From the NCBI GenBank assembly GCA_040401595.1, contig JBBAOE010000008.1:65694-129693 (forward strand): a stretch of DNA of 64,000 nt, written 5' to 3'. The DNA is from RFPW01 sp040401595 (lineage in GTDB: Bacteria; Pseudomonadota; Gammaproteobacteria; Burkholderiales; Burkholderiaceae_E). The notes under the pieces were generated by a model. That model saw nothing but the letters and a program-made list of their open reading frames with translations, was not told the DNA's origin and did no database searches. Below are positions 26,604 through 34,577 of the stretch, piece after piece (positions within the stretch are counted from its first letter, which is position 1; each line of letters begins with the position of its first letter). The translations under genes were made by a program, and so were the position numbers.

Positions 26604-27592
26604 TGTTCGATCTGAACATTGGCTTTTTCGATGATCACGCGAACGCTCTTGAGTTCGTCTGCGAGCCATTTGGCATGCGCTGCCGAACTGCGCTGATTCG
26701 CGGGAAATATGCCAGTACCCATGTCCAATAGTCGCTTCTGGACAGCGGGGTCTGCCAGAGCGAACTGCAGTGCTCCGTTCAATTGGTTCACGATCGCGCC
26801 CGAAGTACCCTTGGGGGCATAGAGTCCATGCCAGACGGAAACGTCGACCTGGGGAATGCCGAGCTCACGCGTGGTCGGAATGTCGGGGAATGCAGCATTT
26901 CGCTGCGGCGAAGTGATAGCGTAAGCCTTGATCTTCTTCGAAGCCAAATGCGGAAAAGCATTCGTCGTCTGGTCGCACAACAGGTCGACATGCCCCGCAA
27001 TGACATCCTGAAGCGCCAGGCTCGTGCTCTTGTATGGGATCAAATTGGACTCGGCGCCCAACGCCTGGGCCAGCATGATGGCGCACAGGTGCGACCCAGT
27101 ACCCACGCCAGCGTTCGAAAATGCGACCCCTTTGCCGTTGGCCTTCAGGTTTGCAAATAACTCCTTCGCGTCCTTGGCTGGATAAGCTGGGTTAGCCGTG
27201 AGGACATAGGGACCAATATTGACGAGCCCGATCGGCTCGAATGCCGTCGCCGTGTCATAGCTCAGGTTGTTATAGAGCGCGGCCGACAGGGCAATGGTCG
27301 TGTGGATCAGGATCGTATATCCATCCGGTTTGGCGCGCGCAACCCGCGCTGCCGCAATCGTCCCGCCGGCTCCAGGCACATTTTCCATGATGACTGGCTG
27401 GCCAAGGTTTTCCGCCAACTTCGCGCCAATCAGGCGGGCGATCGTATCGGTGGCGCTACCCGCAGGAAATGGAACCACCATGCTGACAGGGCGAACCGGG
27501 TAAGACTGAGCCTGAACTGGCGAGCTTGCCAGCGTGATGACCGTCATGGCTGCACCGAGCATCGTACCGATCCGCTTAACGAGCTTATTCAT
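26600..27592 (-). CDS. Bug-family (TctC) periplasmic solute-binding protein
   Basis: Extracytoplasmic receptor of the tripartite tricarboxylate family that is greatly expanded in Burkholderiales. 330 residues from ATG at 27592, with a Sec signal (LGAAMTVITLASSPVQAQS). Family landmarks: YPVRPVSMVVPFPAGSATDT, VIMENVPGAGG near residue 75, the YKSTSLALQDVIAGHVDL segment near 185, and FPDIPTTRELG near 240. No TctA/TctB membrane genes are near, so it is an orphan receptor that may serve a distant permease or act as a sensor. Position in an amidase operon suggests it binds an amide, imide or the carboxylate product. Confidence 0.9.
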   Translation of the reverse strand: MNKLVKRIGTMLGAAMTVITLASSPVQAQSYPVRPVSMVVPFPAGSATDTIARLIGAKLAENLGQPVIMENVPGAGGTIAAARVARAKPDGYTILIHTTIALSAALYNNLSYDTATAFEPIGLVNIGPYVLTANPAYPAKDAKELFANLKANGKGVAFSNAGVGTGSHLCAIMLAQALGAESNLIPYKSTSLALQDVIAGHVDLLCDQTTNAFPHLASKKIKAYAITSPQRNAAFPDIPTTRELGIPQVDVSVWHGLYAPKGTSGAIVNQLNGALQFALADPAVQKRLLDMGTGIFPANQRSSAAHAKWLADELKSVRVIIEKANVQIEQ

Positions 27593-27623
27593 GGACAAAT
27601 AGTTCCGGAAGTGAGTAACATAA

Positions 27624-28508
27624 TTAGAGAGAGGGGCAAGGCTGCTGCGCGACAAACCAGTCGTTGATCTGACCGCCTGACCAGAATGCCACGCCTTCCC
27701 GGCTTGCCAGCCTATCCAGCATCTGCTCGAAATAAGCGATTCGATGGGCTGCGCCAGAAACATAGGGATGGACGCCGAACGCCATAATGCGGACGGAGTC
27801 TGCACTTTCTGCATAGAGACGATCAAACGCATCACCAGCGCGGCGCAGCATGGCATCGGATTCGTGCATGCCGCTGATCATGATCGTGATGTCATTGATT
27901 TCAACGGTGTACGGGATGGAGAGCAGCGGGCGCGTCGCCGTTTTCACCCACAGGGGTTGGTCATCGAGAATCCAGTCACCAAACCAGTCAAATCCCGCCG
28001 CCGCAACGTGCTCCAAGGTCTCGAGCGTCTGGGTCCGGCCAGGCCCGAGCCAGCCGCGCGGACGATGTCCGAGGAAGCGATGGAGCAAATCCGCTGACTG
28101 GTTGATCATCGCTGCCTGATCTTCGACCTTGTGAATCGGCATTTGCACGTGGCAATGCGCCATAAACTCCCAACCCGCATCCCGGGCCGCCTCCGGAACC
28201 TGCGGTACGGTTTCGCACACTTTTGAATTGATCGACATCGTGGGTTTGATGCCGCGTTTTTCAAACGCATCCAGAAGGCGCCAAAAACCAACTCGCATCC
28301 CATATTCATGCCAGGTCCAGTTCGGCATATCTGGAACGACGCCTGAAATACCGCCAGGCGGTGGCGAAGCATGGCGGGGCATCGGGCGTTCAATTTCCCA
28401 CTCCTCGACATTGACGACCGGCCAAATGATGAGACGCGTACCGTCGTTAGTCTTGAGTGGAGCGCGCCGAAACGGCGTTGAGTACTCAATGCGCTGACGT
28501 GGATGCAC
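27624..28508 (-). CDS. Polysaccharide deacetylase (NodB/PuuE-like) family hydrolase
   Basis: 294-residue NodB-fold metal hydrolase with no signal peptide, so probably cytoplasmic and not acting on cell-wall glycan. WPVVNVEEWEIERPMP, YGMRVGFWRLLDAFEKRGI and ARDAGWEFMAHCHVQ resemble allantoinase PuuE and cyclic-imide hydrolases of the same fold. The metal histidine region HCHVQ is seen near residue 118. GTG at 28508 overlaps the amidase end by 23 bases. The neighbours (amidase, Bug receptor) make ring opening of a cyclic amide or imide a reasonable guess; the substrate cannot be read from the sequence. Confidence 0.8.
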   Translation of the reverse strand: MHPRQRIEYSTPFRRAPLKTNDGTRLIIWPVVNVEEWEIERPMPRHASPPPGGISGVVPDMPNWTWHEYGMRVGFWRLLDAFEKRGIKPTMSINSKVCETVPQVPEAARDAGWEFMAHCHVQMPIHKVEDQAAMINQSADLLHRFLGHRPRGWLGPGRTQTLETLEHVAAAGFDWFGDWILDDQPLWVKTATRPLLSIPYTVEINDITIMISGMHESDAMLRRAGDAFDRLYAESADSVRIMAFGVHPYVSGAAHRIAYFEQMLDRLASREGVAFWSGGQINDWFVAQQPCPSL

Positions 28509-29943
28509 GCTGTATTGCCTCAGGGTCAGTTGTGTTGCATGGCGTTAGAACAGGTCGGCGCAGATGCCATTGGGTTGCGCTTTCGAAGGATTGCGCCACG
28601 CGATAGACCATCGCCTCGCCAAATGCCCGCCCCACCACTTGGAGACCGATCGGGAGCCCGTTCTGGGAAAACCCCATCGGGACCGAAATGGCCGGTGATC
28701 CTGTCAGGTTGAAGGGGGTGCGCGCCTGCCGATCGTAGGTTCGTTCCACCGCTTCTTCATCATCGATGGCGCAGGGCATTTCAAGGCTCGAAACGCAAAG
28801 CGCTGCGTCGACTGTCTGCATGGCGGCAGCAAATTCCTGCGAAAGCAAGGTTCGCATCTGCTGCGCGCGGATGTAATCGCTCGCGCTAAGAAAGGCGCCA
28901 GACAAAAGACGGGTTCTTCCTCGCCTGCCGTATGCGTCAATCGACGTTTTGAGCCAGTTCTCATGAATTGCGAAACTTTCGGCCTGGAGTATCAGACGAC
29001 CGCAGCCAACGTAGGTGTCAAGCGGTGAGAGTTTGAGTGGTACCAGTTCAGCCCCCAGACCCTCAAGCGTTGCACACGCTTGGAGAAAGGCCGAACGGAT
29101 CTCGGGGTTGGCAAGCGCACCGAATTCATCGAGCACACCAAGGCGCAGTCCCTTCACTCCATCGTCAAGGGAGGCCTGAAAACTCGGGTTCGGATGGTCG
29201 ACGCTGGTGACGTCCTGAGGATCGCGCCCGAGGAGTGCCTCGAGCACAAGTACGTTGTCGCGCACATTGCGGGTCATGGGCCCGATATGGTCCAGGGAAA
29301 AGGAAAGCGGGAATGCGCCCGTCCTGCTGACGGCCCCATAGGTCGGCTTCATGCCCGTGATTCCACAGGCGCTGGCTGGATGACGGACGGACCCGCCAGT
29401 GTCCGTACCAAGCGCGACCGGGGCAAACCCAGCAGCAATCGCAACGCCAGACCCGCTGGAGGAGCCGCCGGGGTGGTGGCTGCGGTTCCATGGATTGCGG
29501 GCAGGTGGCCATGGAAGGTCAAATGAAGGTCCCCCGGTGGCGAATTCGTGCAACGCGGTCTTACCAATGATGATCGCCCCCGCCTGACGCAACTTTGAAA
29601 CGACGAATGCGTCACGATCGGCAATGTGATGAAACCGGATTTTTGAATGCGCCGATGTGCGCTGTCCAGCCACGTCGACGATATCCTTCAAGGCGACAGG
29701 CACCCCATGCAAAGGGCCGCGCCACCCGCCCTGGGCGATTTCGCGCTCCGCCTTGCTCGCCTCCAAAAGCGACCGTTCACGGTCAATCGCAATAAAGGCG
29801 TCGAGTGCGTGATTGTACTGATCAATACGTTCCAGAAAGGACGTCAGGTAAGCCACGGGGGATAAGTTTCCCGAACGAAGCAGGCCGGCTGCGTCGTTCA
29901 GCGAAAGCTGCGTCAGATCATCCATTTTCGGCTGACTTTTCAT
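28486..29943 (-). CDS. Amidase-signature family amidohydrolase
   Basis: 485-residue amidase-signature enzyme, cytoplasmic, with the complete Ser-cisSer-Lys triad: Lys86 in VALKDIVD, cis-Ser near 161 in GGSSSGSGVA, and nucleophile Ser185 in TDTGGSVRHPA. Overall it resembles the AtzF/AtzE and general amidase branch rather than GatA, as no gatB/gatC are near. ATG at 29943; an ATG at 29925 is an alternative and neither has a strong ribosome site. First gene of the unit amidase, NodB-fold hydrolase, Bug receptor, 80-aa protein. Could release ammonia from a half-amide made by the next gene's product. Confidence 0.88.
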   Translation of the reverse strand: MKSQPKMDDLTQLSLNDAAGLLRSGNLSPVAYLTSFLERIDQYNHALDAFIAIDRERSLLEASKAEREIAQGGWRGPLHGVPVALKDIVDVAGQRTSAHSKIRFHHIADRDAFVVSKLRQAGAIIIGKTALHEFATGGPSFDLPWPPARNPWNRSHHPGGSSSGSGVAIAAGFAPVALGTDTGGSVRHPASACGITGMKPTYGAVSRTGAFPLSFSLDHIGPMTRNVRDNVLVLEALLGRDPQDVTSVDHPNPSFQASLDDGVKGLRLGVLDEFGALANPEIRSAFLQACATLEGLGAELVPLKLSPLDTYVGCGRLILQAESFAIHENWLKTSIDAYGRRGRTRLLSGAFLSASDYIRAQQMRTLLSQEFAAAMQTVDAALCVSSLEMPCAIDDEEAVERTYDRQARTPFNLTGSPAISVPMGFSQNGLPIGLQVVGRAFGEAMVYRVAQSFESATQWHLRRPVLTPCNTTDPEAIQRASTSAH

Positions 29944-30403
29944 GGGAAGTGTTCATGCTGGCTGTCGCCCGACGCAGTTCAAGGGAAACCGGCCCCAGGT
30001 GTTCGTAGTTGTTCCGGATCGAGTTATTCCTGGGAACCGTCCTGGAGGTTCAGGCGGTGACGGCCAACGGCAAAGTCCAAAGCCAGATGCTATCTGGAGT
30101 TTTGCGCTTCAGGCTGCGATGCCGGGTCACCTGACTCTGGGAGCTACAGGTTTCGCTTGGGCGCAGGATGATTTGGCACAGTTGCGCACGATCCTTTGAG
30201 ATCGTGTCTTGCGAACAGATCAGTCAGATCAACTGCAATCTCGGCTAGAGGTCGCTAGCGGCCGAACCTGATCCAGGAGCGGCATCCATGAATGGCGTCA
30301 AACGACGCGATCGAAGGTCGGTCTGCAACAGTCGTCTGAATGCCCTGCGGCCATGAATGGAAGCCGGGCACGGGCTTCATGGCCGCAGGGTATCGACGCG
30401 AGT
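29944..30403. other. 460-base intergenic region upstream of the amidase unit
   Basis: No convincing gene: short open frames on both strands lack family resemblance. It should carry the amidase-unit promoter, not identified by eye. Its end holds the long inverted repeat described separately, just after the DUF883 stop. Confidence 0.5.
30343..30390. repeat. Long perfect inverted repeat downstream of the DUF883 gene
   Basis: Arms CCCTGCGGCCATGAA and TTCATGGCCGCAGGG are perfectly complementary over 15 bases, with an 18-base loop that itself contains a GAAGCC/GGCTTC alternative pairing. It starts 13 bases after the DUF883 stop on the minus strand. There is no T tract on either side, so it is not a standard intrinsic terminator; it may protect the mRNA end or aid Rho-dependent termination. 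Confidence 0.75.
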
Positions 30404-30697
30404 TCATCGGATCAATCGGCTCATCAAAAATCCGATGGCGAGTGCAATACCAACGATAGCCAATGGGCGCTCACGAACCCGCTCACGCGTTTGCGCGACC
30501 AGGCGGTCCTGTACCGCCTGCCAGGCTTCACCGCGAACGACGAATTGATCGGCCGCCTGGTGCACGACCGTAGCCAGTCGATCGACCGTGCGATGGGCGC
30601 GGTGTTGGTGGGCATGCGATGCGCCATTGGCATGTTCGGGAGAGCCCTCGCCTGAGGCGACTGGCTTGGAAGATACCTGCGGAACGTTGGTTTCCAT
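30404..30697 (-). CDS. DUF883/ElaB-YqjD-like membrane-anchored protein
   Basis: 97-residue protein with a single C-terminal transmembrane helix in ERPLAIVGIALAIGFLMSRLIR, the hallmark of the ElaB/YqjD/DUF883 family. These are tail-anchored inner-membrane proteins, some of which bind stationary-phase ribosomes. The N-terminal part is polar and His-rich (HANGASHAHQHRAH). ATG at 30697 has GGAG nine bases upstream. It sits alone between the amidase unit and the sigma-54 regulator, on the same strand as both. Confidence 0.78.
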   Translation of the reverse strand: METNVPQVSSKPVASGEGSPEHANGASHAHQHRAHRTVDRLATVVHQAADQFVVRGEAWQAVQDRLVAQTRERVRERPLAIVGIALAIGFLMSRLIR

Positions 30698-30765
30698 CAA
30701 TGCGGTCTCCTCAGTGGATGTCGGTCACACAAGGAGACACAGCAAGCGACGTACCGTCACCAAGA

Positions 30766-32154
30766 TTAGTGGCCGGGTTTATTCAGCGCCATTTCACCCA
30801 CCAGATTCGAGAGATGTTCCGTGCTGATCCCGAGCATCGCCGCCGCGCGATCCTCAACCCAGGCGCACTGCACCAGCGTGGCCAGAGCCAACTGACGTTT
30901 GGCCTGCTCAATTGACGAGCCGATGCGGATAACCACCCCGCGCCGATCGACCTGAGTATCCGATTGCGCTGTCGCTGCGATGCTCTCAGCGGCGTGTTCA
31001 TCCTCAAGCAAGACGCCATTGGCATCCAGCACCTCATCCGCAAGAATATAGGCGCGCTGAACGGCATTCCTCAATTGCCGGACATTGCCAGGCCACGGCG
31101 CGTCATGCCACCGGGATACCACCTGAGCATCAAAGCGTTTTTGGGTGCCCTCGCTGCGATTGAGTTCCTGGAGGAAATGCGAGGCGAGTAGTTCGATGTC
31201 CTCACGACGTTCTCTCAGCGGTGGCAGCCGAATGGGAAATGCATTCAGCCTGTGGTAGAGATCCTCGCGCAACTTTCCAGCCTGAACTGCCTGCTCTGGA
31301 ATCCGATTCGTTGCCGAAATCAGCCGGACATTGGTGTGGATCGGTTGAACACTACCCACCCGGGTAAAGGTCCCGGTTTCGAGGACCCGCAGTAGTTTGA
31401 CCTGCAGTTCGAGCGGCATCTCGGTGACCTCGTCGAGAAAAATGGTCCCGCCATCGGCCCGCTCGAAGAATCCTTTGTGTTGACGGTCAGCACCGGTGAA
31501 ACTCCCGCGTTCATGACCGAACAGTTCACTCTCGATCAATTGCGCGGAGACAGCCCCGCAATTCAGTGGGAAGAAGGGTTGACGGGCGCGTCGACTCAGA
31601 CGGTGAACTGTCTGGGCAGCCAATTCCTTACCAGTGCCACTCTCCCCGATGAGTAACACCGTCGCTGAAGTGGGCGCAACCCTGGCCAGTTGATCATAGA
31701 GCGCTTTCATGGCCGGGCTGCGACCGAGCAGGTTGCCGAACCAGCCTGGCTCGGCCGCAAAATCGATGACGGAGACCCCGACAGGATGCGGCGAGTCTGC
31801 GGAAGTCCCGATCGACGCCAGTGCATGATGAACCCGCTTGAGTTCGAGCGGTAACGGCAAAAAATCAAACACACCCGCGCGCAATGCCGATAACGCGGTT
31901 TCCACCGAGGGCTTGGCTGCCATCAAGACGGTCGCGGTCTGCTCGCGACCCGGCAGGTCCGAAATCAGTGCGAGCCCCTCGCCATCCGGCAGGCTCTGGT
32001 TGATAAAGGCGATATTGGGCCGGTGACGGCCAATTTCGATGCGGCCCTTTCGAACCGAATCGGCGAGGCTAAGCGTCATCCCCTCACTACGAACGATTTC
32101 TGACAGACAGCGTTGAATTTCGAGGTCTGCGTCAACAACCAACGCATGGGCCAT
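30766..32154 (-). CDS. Sigma-54-dependent activator with a degenerate receiver domain
   Basis: 462-residue NtrC-type protein: receiver (1-115), AAA+ domain (about 140-370) and a C-terminal Fis-like helix-turn-helix. The AAA+ part has Walker A GESGTGKE, a GSFTGA loop (GAFTGA variant that contacts sigma-54), Walker B GTIFLDE and WPGNVRQLRN. The receiver has lost three key residues: Asn52 replaces the phosphoacceptor Asp (FINQSLPDG), Met replaces the conserved Thr/Ser, and the KP lysine is Leu (FLPLPLEL). Phosphorylation control is therefore unlikely. It diverges from rpoN with a 210-base gap, an unusual placement; no kinase gene is adjacent. Target genes unknown. Confidence 0.88.
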   Translation of the reverse strand: MAHALVVDADLEIQRCLSEIVRSEGMTLSLADSVRKGRIEIGRHRPNIAFINQSLPDGEGLALISDLPGREQTATVLMAAKPSVETALSALRAGVFDFLPLPLELKRVHHALASIGTSADSPHPVGVSVIDFAAEPGWFGNLLGRSPAMKALYDQLARVAPTSATVLLIGESGTGKELAAQTVHRLSRRARQPFFPLNCGAVSAQLIESELFGHERGSFTGADRQHKGFFERADGGTIFLDEVTEMPLELQVKLLRVLETGTFTRVGSVQPIHTNVRLISATNRIPEQAVQAGKLREDLYHRLNAFPIRLPPLRERREDIELLASHFLQELNRSEGTQKRFDAQVVSRWHDAPWPGNVRQLRNAVQRAYILADEVLDANGVLLEDEHAAESIAATAQSDTQVDRRGVVIRIGSSIEQAKRQLALATLVQCAWVEDRAAAMLGISTEHLSNLVGEMALNKPGH

Positions 32155-32364
32155 CCGGTTCCTTTGGGTGAATATGCCTCGGGTCGCCCCAAGAACAAGT
32201 GGTCAAATCGGAACGCAACATCATCAGCCGGCAACCCTTCGTTGGAGCGTGACGGAATTGGCATTCCGACAAAGCTACGCCGCTCGTCCAACGAGCCAAC
32301 CAAATGGCGGTGCGGGAACGCCAGTTGCTCAAGTCATCTTCGCGCAATCGACGGAGACCCCCTG

Positions 32365-33816
32365 ATGGGTATGATCGGAATGGACTTACGGGCTCGCCAA
32401 CAGCTCGCCCTCACGCCTCGGCTACAACAGTCGGTCAAGCTCCTTCAACTCTCCGCCATGGAGTTCGAGCAGGCCCTCCGACAGGCCATCAGCACAAATC
32501 CCTTCCTCGAAGACGACGACCCCCATGGTGAGTTTGAGGCGGGAGCAGAGCCCCTCGATCTCGACCGGGCGCCAGCGTCCCTCGACGCGCCAACCGAGGG
32601 CCCCGATGACGCCATTGAACAGATCCCGAGCGCCGAGGAAGCCCTCGAGGAGCGCTTTGATTTCGAGGTCCTGTCGGAGCGCACCGGCAGCAGCCACGAA
32701 ACCGAAGACAGTGACTGGACCGAGTGGGCTGAATCGACCACTTCCCTGCGAGATCATCTGCAGGAGCAGCTTCTCAGTCTGAGGCTGAACGCCCGGGATC
32801 TGGAAATGGCCCAACTGATCATCGAAGCGCTCGATGAGGATGGCTATCTGCGCCAATCCCTGGAGGATCTCGCCAAGGTATCCACCCTCATCCCCCAGAC
32901 CGAGCCGGAAGAGTTTCACACGCCCCTCAAGCTGATCCAATGCATGGACCCGCTCGGCGTTGGCGCCCGCGACCTTTCCGAATGTCTGACGATTCAACTC
33001 CGGGATCAGCTGCCCAGCCCAGAACGCGAAATTGCCTTGGCCATTGTCCGCGATCATCTCGGCGCCCTCGCCCGACGCGAATTCGCCCGCCTGCAGCATG
33101 CCGTTGGCTGCAATGAGTCAACGCTCAGAACGGCCCACGCCAAAATTCGTCGCCTGAATCCCCGTCCCGGCGCCTCATTCTCCAAAAACGAAGTTCGTTA
33201 CGTGGTGCCCGATGTCATCGTGCGGCGCCATCGCCAGCAGTGGGTCGCCACCATCAACCCTGCGGTCCTGCCCAATATTCGGGTCAACCGCCGCTACGCC
33301 GAAATCTTTCGCCGCGCCCGCGACGCCAGTCATACGCAACTCGGGCAGCAGCTTCAGGAAGCCCGTTGGCTGGTGCGCAATACCGAACAACGATTCGCAA
33401 CCATCCTCCGCGTCGCTGAAACGATCGTCGCCCGGCAGAAAAACTTTTTCGACTATGGCGATGTCGCGATGAAGCCGCTCGGGTTGCGCCACATCGCCAG
33501 CGAACTGGAGCTCCACGAATCCACGATTTCCCGAGCCACCGGCAACAAGTACATGTCGACCCCGCGCGGCATGTTCGAATTCCGACATTTCTTCTCAAGA
33601 GAACTGGATACGGATACTGGGGGTACCTGCTCTGCCACCGCAATTCGCGCGCTGCTGCGCGAAATGATCACTGCCGAGGATCATGCGGCGCCCTTGTCGG
33701 ATGTGCGGCTGGCCGACCAACTGGCCTCACAGGGCATCAAGGTTGCGCGAAGGACCGTGACCAAATATCGTCGTCTGATGCAGGTCCCACCCGTTGAGTT
33801 ACGCCGCCTCAGTTGA
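32365..33816 (+). CDS. rpoN: RNA polymerase sigma-54 factor
   Basis: Alternative sigma factor for -24/-12 promoters, needing an AAA+ activator. 483 residues from ATG at 32365 (GGAG eight bases before it); ATG codons at 32371 and 32380 are alternatives. Gln-rich region I (RQQLALTPRLQQSVKLLQLS), an acidic region II, and the C-terminal HTH and RpoN box ARRTVTKYR are present. The stop overlaps the convergent rlmB stop by 8 bases. The usual lptB and hpf neighbours are absent, and a sigma-54 activator gene faces it instead. Confidence 0.96.
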   Translation: MGMIGMDLRARQQLALTPRLQQSVKLLQLSAMEFEQALRQAISTNPFLEDDDPHGEFEAGAEPLDLDRAPASLDAPTEGPDDAIEQIPSAEEALEERFDFEVLSERTGSSHETEDSDWTEWAESTTSLRDHLQEQLLSLRLNARDLEMAQLIIEALDEDGYLRQSLEDLAKVSTLIPQTEPEEFHTPLKLIQCMDPLGVGARDLSECLTIQLRDQLPSPEREIALAIVRDHLGALARREFARLQHAVGCNESTLRTAHAKIRRLNPRPGASFSKNEVRYVVPDVIVRRHRQQWVATINPAVLPNIRVNRRYAEIFRRARDASHTQLGQQLQEARWLVRNTEQRFATILRVAETIVARQKNFFDYGDVAMKPLGLRHIASELELHESTISRATGNKYMSTPRGMFEFRHFFSRELDTDTGGTCSATAIRALLREMITAEDHAAPLSDVRLADQLASQGIKVARRTVTKYRRLMQVPPVELRRLS

Positions 33817-34549
33817 CCTTCACGGCGGCCGAACGCCGCCGGAACGACTCATAAAGGACGATGCCTGAGGCGACCGCCACGTTCAAACTCTCAACCTGGC
33901 CGGCCATGGGGATCGAGACCACTTCATCGCATCGATCCCGAACCAGACGGCGTAGCCCAGTGCCCTCGGCACCCAGCACCCAGGCTGTCGCCGGGGTCAG
34001 GTCAAGCTCCCAAAGACTGACCTCCGATTGATCCGAAGTTCCAATCACCCGAATATCGCGCTCCTGAAGCTCGACAACCGTCCGTGCCAAGTTGGTGACC
34101 ATGACATAGGGGACGCTCTCGGCGGCACCGGCCGAGGTCCGGACAGCGACATCGGTCAGCGTGCAGGCCCGATCCTTGGGGGCAATCACGGCATGGGCCC
34201 CGGCGCCATCCGCGACCCTCAAACAGGCACCCAGATTTCTTGGGTCCGTGACCCCATCCAATAAAAGAAGTAGCGGTGGAACCTGCAACCCATCGAGCAA
34301 CGCGTCGAGGTCCAATACCGCTTCCAGTGCCCGGGCAACCGCCACGACCCCCTGGTGTCGCCCCTCCGGACATAAGGTGTCCAGCCGGGACGACGGAACC
34401 GCTCGGGCGACGACACCCGCAGCAGCCGCTAAGGCCACCAGATCGCGGGTTCTGCCGTCATCGCGACGCGCATCCACATACAGTTCCGAAACACTGGATG
34501 GATCTCGACGCAACCGGGCGCCGACCGAATGAAAGCCATAAATCAACAT
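33809..34549 (-). CDS. rlmB: 23S rRNA (guanosine-2251-2'-O)-methyltransferase RlmB
   Basis: SpoU/TrmH-class (SPOUT) methyltransferase, 246 residues, that methylates G2251 in the ribosomal P loop. The N-terminal substrate-binding domain begins LIYGFHSVGARL. The SPOUT knot shows LLDGVTDPRNLGACLRVADGAGA near residue 100, VLGAEGTGLRRLVRDRCD near 193, and SLNVAVASGIVLYESFRRR at the end. It follows rnr by 28 bases on the same strand, a conserved rnr-rlmB pair. Confidence 0.95.
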   Translation of the reverse strand: MLIYGFHSVGARLRRDPSSVSELYVDARRDDGRTRDLVALAAAAGVVARAVPSSRLDTLCPEGRHQGVVAVARALEAVLDLDALLDGLQVPPLLLLLDGVTDPRNLGACLRVADGAGAHAVIAPKDRACTLTDVAVRTSAGAAESVPYVMVTNLARTVVELQERDIRVIGTSDQSEVSLWELDLTPATAWVLGAEGTGLRRLVRDRCDEVVSIPMAGQVESLNVAVASGIVLYESFRRRSAAVKVN

Positions 34550-34577
34550 GGATGTCGGATCGCGCCTTGCGGTGGGG

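Noticed and set aside
29942..30199. 85-codon frame in the region upstream of the amidase
   Set aside because: No recognisable features, and it overlaps the amidase start region.
32155..32364. Search for a -24/-12 promoter between the activator and rpoN
   Set aside because: GG and GC pairs are present, for example near TTGGCATTCC, but not with the required 10-base spacing.
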